Shown piece after piece: positions 3,727 through 6,027 of a stretch of 6,027 nt of DNA (positions are counted from its first letter, which is position 1; the number at the start of each line of letters is the position of its first letter). A program made the translations under genes and the position numbers. Below the pieces are notes generated by a model. It saw only the letters and a program-made list of their open reading frames with translations, was not told the DNA's origin and ran no database searches. Origin of the DNA: Anaerolineae bacterium (GTDB lineage: Bacteria; Chloroflexota; Anaerolineae; Promineifilales; Promineifilaceae). The DNA lies in assembly GCA_028284105.1 (NCBI GenBank), contig JANQSK010000019.1, forward strand, positions 1-6,027, written 5' to 3'.

Positions 3727-6027
3727 ATGTATAAGTATCGTGTATCTGTAGTTATCGCTATTGTACTTTTATTTTCAATTTTTTTATCTCCAGTAGGTGC
3801 CCAAGAAAATCCAACAGATGAGACTGTGCCCACAGAAACATCATCTGAAAATGACACCACGACAACTGAAACAGTTGAGGATCCTACCTGGGCCCTCTTC
3901 ACTTTTGATCAGCTCAATTTCAATAATGACGTGCTGGAACAACCTAATTTTTCCAAGTCCTATACACTAAATATTCCAGCTCATTGGTCTTTACTAGAAG
4001 GAACTGGCGTTTATCTAGAACTTCAACCATTTGTGCGTCAAAATGGTTTGGTGGTAAATGAAAACGTCTTTGGTGGCACTGTGTTTGTTAAATTTGAAGG
4101 GGTTATCTTAGCTGAGCAATTTATCAATTCAAATGAGAAGGTCATTTTGGATATACGCATTCCAAAGGAGCTATTAGAAGATGATGGCCGAGGTTCATAC
4201 GCTTTAGAAATTAGCTTAGAAACTGATTTCAGCTGTGAAAGTCCTCATACGTCATCAATTCACATCTTGGAAGAATCCTATTTTTCCTTGGCTTATGTTG
4301 AAAATTCACCTCTAACCGATCTACGGCAATTGCCCTTCCCTATTCAACAAAACACGTTTTTGCCCAATGTAGGTACCTTTGTTATTCCGGATAACATTTC
4401 TGAAGAAGACGCTGTTGGCTTATTAACAACAGCAGCCGGTTTTGGACGAATGAGTAACAGGACCTCTTTTAACTTAGTCAATGAAAGCAACCTCACAGAC
4501 CAGATCAAAGCGACATCACACCTTATCTTTGTCGGAAAATATGATGACTTTGTTTCAACAGAAATGATTTTTGGCGGTGAAGATCGCGCTTTGCTGGATT
4601 CAGCGGATAAAGATGAAGGTATTTTGAAACTCACCAATTCACCTTGGGAAGAATCAAAAGTCATTCTGCATGTTTCCGGGAAAAGCGCAATTGGCATTGA
4701 GAAAGCAGCCAACGCATTGGCTTATGGTGTGATTCGACCTGCAACTGAACGATTTGATTTTGCCATCATTGAAGAAGTACTTTATGAAGAAGAATTACCA
4801 CCATCTGCTTTCTCGCCGGAATTTACGTTAGCCGATTTAGGTCATGATGTACGTACGCTCTATGGCCCCAAAGAAGCTCAGATGACCTTTTCTTTTGATA
4901 TTCCAAACGAACGGCCGTTTATCCTTGAAGAACATGGCAAAATCAATCTACTCTTCAATCATTCAGACCTACTGAGCTACGATTCCTCAGGAATCAACAT
5001 CTATTTGAACAATCGGCCCATTGGAAGCAGTCACTTTTCAAAAGAGACCACGCAACTAACAAAACTGCCTATCGAAATTCCACCTGGCTTCTTAAAAAAT
5101 GGAACCAACACCATTTTAGTGCAAGCGAATCTTGATCCCCTCACCGCATGTTCAAACTTCGCGGATGACGGCACTTGGGTCAATATTTTCCCTGAATCAG
5201 ATATCAATCTACCCATCACCTTCGTTGATGAAAAAGTTGAGCAAATCAACCCACTGATTCGCACGTATCCACGGCCGTTTTCTTTGAAAAATGATTTGAG
5301 CCATACTACCTTTATCATTCCAGAAGGTAATCTCAACGCACTTTTTAGCGCCTTGCAAATTGCATTTGATTTAGGCAAACATGTCTCAGGAGATGTCTTG
5401 CAATTAGATGTCGTTTTTGCTGAAGATGTAACGGATGACATGATTACTGATCGTCACCTGATTGTTGTCGGGCAAGCACAGAATAACACCTTTGTGAATA
5501 CAATAAATGAGTGGTTGCCGGGGCCGTTTGTAGAAGAGAGCAATTTGATTCTTTCAGATCGGTTGCCAGTGGAATATCGCCTCCCGGAAGATGATTCATT
5601 GGGCTATCTTCAAATGATTCCCTCTCCATGGGACAACGAATTCTTTGTATTGCTTATCTCGGGTAGCAATGATGAAGGAGTTCAAAATGCGACCTCAATT
5701 TTGCTCAATAATCGTCGCGCCTTAAATGGGGATTTGGTCGTAATCGATCGCAATGGATCGTTTGCAACCGTAACACCTCAAGAAATTGTCGAAGAAGCGA
5801 ATGCAATAGATGACGAAACGGCCGTTAATGCCGAGCCAGTGGATCAGCCTGAAACTTCAGAAGAAACCGTAGAAGTCGAGGTCGAAAATGTTGATGATTC
5901 AGCAGTTGACTTGATTGAAGAAGAAACGGAAGAGACTGAATCTATCGAGGAAGAACAAGGTGAAGATGAGAGTGTAGATGACGAGGAAGCCACCGCCTCT
6001 GTTGAGCAGGACACTGAAGAGGAAGAA
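3727..6027 (+). CDS. BcsB-like exported protein of a beta-glucan (cellulose) synthase system, 3' end cut by the window
   Basis: The frame is open for 767 codons with no stop and runs off the right edge. BcsB is the periplasmic or extracytoplasmic partner of the synthase BcsA and guides the emerging glucan. Residues 1-25 are a signal peptide (MYKYRVS, hydrophobic core, VGA before QE). Residues about 26-52 are a Thr/Glu-rich linker. Two copies of the BcsB module pair follow: carbohydrate-binding-like (about 70-185) plus flavodoxin-like (about 212-340), then carbohydrate-binding-like (about 360-490) plus flavodoxin-like (about 525-683). Diagnostic parts are the beta-sandwich text INLLFNHSDLL, a lNxxPIGS turn, and C475 with TW484VNIFPESDINL, matching the family pattern of Cys, Trp-x-x-Ile and Ser. 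The flavodoxin copies share FVIP/FIIP, LIFVG/LIVVG and SPWEE/SPWDN. Residues 685-767 are an acidic tail (39 Glu/Asp, no Lys, Arg or His). BcsB normally ends in a membrane helix, which would lie beyond the window. The substrate may be cellulose or another polymer; BcsA is not visible. Confidence 0.82.
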   Translation, partial: MYKYRVSVVIAIVLLFSIFLSPVGAQENPTDETVPTETSSENDTTTTETVEDPTWALFTFDQLNFNNDVLEQPNFSKSYTLNIPAHWSLLEGTGVYLELQPFVRQNGLVVNENVFGGTVFVKFEGVILAEQFINSNEKVILDIRIPKELLEDDGRGSYALEISLETDFSCESPHTSSIHILEESYFSLAYVENSPLTDLRQLPFPIQQNTFLPNVGTFVIPDNISEEDAVGLLTTAAGFGRMSNRTSFNLVNESNLTDQIKATSHLIFVGKYDDFVSTEMIFGGEDRALLDSADKDEGILKLTNSPWEESKVILHVSGKSAIGIEKAANALAYGVIRPATERFDFAIIEEVLYEEELPPSAFSPEFTLADLGHDVRTLYGPKEAQMTFSFDIPNERPFILEEHGKINLLFNHSDLLSYDSSGINIYLNNRPIGSSHFSKETTQLTKLPIEIPPGFLKNGTNTILVQANLDPLTACSNFADDGTWVNIFPESDINLPITFVDEKVEQINPLIRTYPRPFSLKNDLSHTTFIIPEGNLNALFSALQIAFDLGKHVSGDVLQLDVVFAEDVTDDMITDRHLIVVGQAQNNTFVNTINEWLPGPFVEESNLILSDRLPVEYRLPEDDSLGYLQMIPSPWDNEFFVLLISGSNDEGVQNATSILLNNRRALNGDLVVIDRNGSFATVTPQEIVEEANAIDDETAVNAEPVDQPETSEETVEVEVENVDDSAVDLIEEETEETESIEEEQGEDESVDDEEATASVEQDTEEEE
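5779..6027 (+). other. Acidic low-complexity segment of the BcsB-like protein
   Basis: These 83 codons (residues 685-767) encode 39 Glu or Asp and no Lys, Arg or His, with Val, Thr, Ser and Ala between. The segment follows the second flavodoxin-like module and continues to the window edge. It is expected to be disordered and extended. Its place between the folded part and the expected C-terminal membrane anchor suggests a spacer or a cation-binding or wall-spanning stalk, which is inference. The DNA is rich in gaa/gag/gat codons and may be prone to length variation. Confidence 0.8.

Larger units (their letters stand above)
240..5826. repeat. Dispersed palindrome family ACGGCCGT (nine CGGCCG cores)
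   Basis: CGGCCG cores begin at 244, 470, 1125, 2128, 2293, 2901, 4912, 5272 and 5819. Seven are full ACGGCCGT palindromes; 1125 is ACGGCCGC and 2901 is GCGGCCGT. The first extends to a 14-bp perfect palindrome (240-253) and the second to 10 bp (468-477). The sites fall three to each large gene and in all three codon phases, for example NGR, RPF/RPY and TAV/AAV, so protein sequence or codon preference does not explain them. For DNA of this composition well under one 8-mer copy is expected in 6 kb. This resembles highly iterated palindromes such as HIP1; the function is unknown. Confidence 0.75.

Noticed and set aside
4344..4712. Minus-strand open frame of 122 codons
   Set aside because: It is antisense to the BcsB-like frame, with a Ser/Lys-rich composition typical of a shadow frame and no recognisable domain.
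5031..5441. Minus-strand open frame of 136 codons
   Set aside because: It lies antisense to the second carbohydrate-binding-like and flavodoxin-like modules of the BcsB-like protein, whose coding is supported by family motifs.
5779..6027. Acidic repeat-like DNA as a tandem repeat array
   Set aside because: There is no fixed repeat unit or period; it is compositional bias towards Glu and Asp codons.

Overview
The window (about 6 kb, GC in the low-to-mid 40s by eye) is ordinary-density bacterial DNA with four recognisable genes and one edge fragment. The organism cannot be fixed from sequence alone. A DUF5691 protein, a leaderless PA-domain M28 peptidase, a minimal PspC protein and a BcsB-like exported protein at this base composition would fit a member of Chloroflexota (Anaerolineae-like). 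That is a tentative inference from general familiarity with these families.

Layout. Bases 1-52 may hold the last codons of an upstream gene. Bases 53-1603 (+) encode a DUF5691 protein, a family usually found beside SWIM zinc-finger, MoxR-type AAA+ and VWA proteins. After a 69-base gap with a good ribosome binding site, 1673-3073 (+) encodes a complete M28 metallopeptidase with all five zinc ligands. It converges on a small minus-strand pspC-like gene (3120-3302). The convergence point holds a perfect 12-bp hairpin whose T-tract faces the minus strand, so it is the terminator of the pspC gene. A 424-base non-coding region (3303-3726) separates pspC from a divergent plus-strand gene. It contains a good sigma70-type promoter for pspC and some small repeats near the other gene. 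From 3727 to the right edge runs an uninterrupted, edge-truncated frame of 767 codons encoding a BcsB-like protein. It has a signal peptide, two carbohydrate-binding-like and two flavodoxin-like BcsB modules, and then a strongly acidic tail.

How they work together. The DUF5691 and M28 genes may be cotranscribed, but nothing links them functionally. The divergent pspC and bcsB-like genes both encode envelope proteins and share an intergenic region. The BcsB-like gene suggests a cellulose or related beta-glucan synthase locus continuing to the right.

The most unusual signal is not a gene. The 8-bp palindrome ACGGCCGT occurs seven times exactly, with two further CGGCCG sites. Each of the three large genes has three sites and all three codon phases are used, which resembles a highly iterated palindrome such as cyanobacterial HIP1. 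I found no CRISPR array, tRNA, rRNA, insertion sequence or clear novel defence system.
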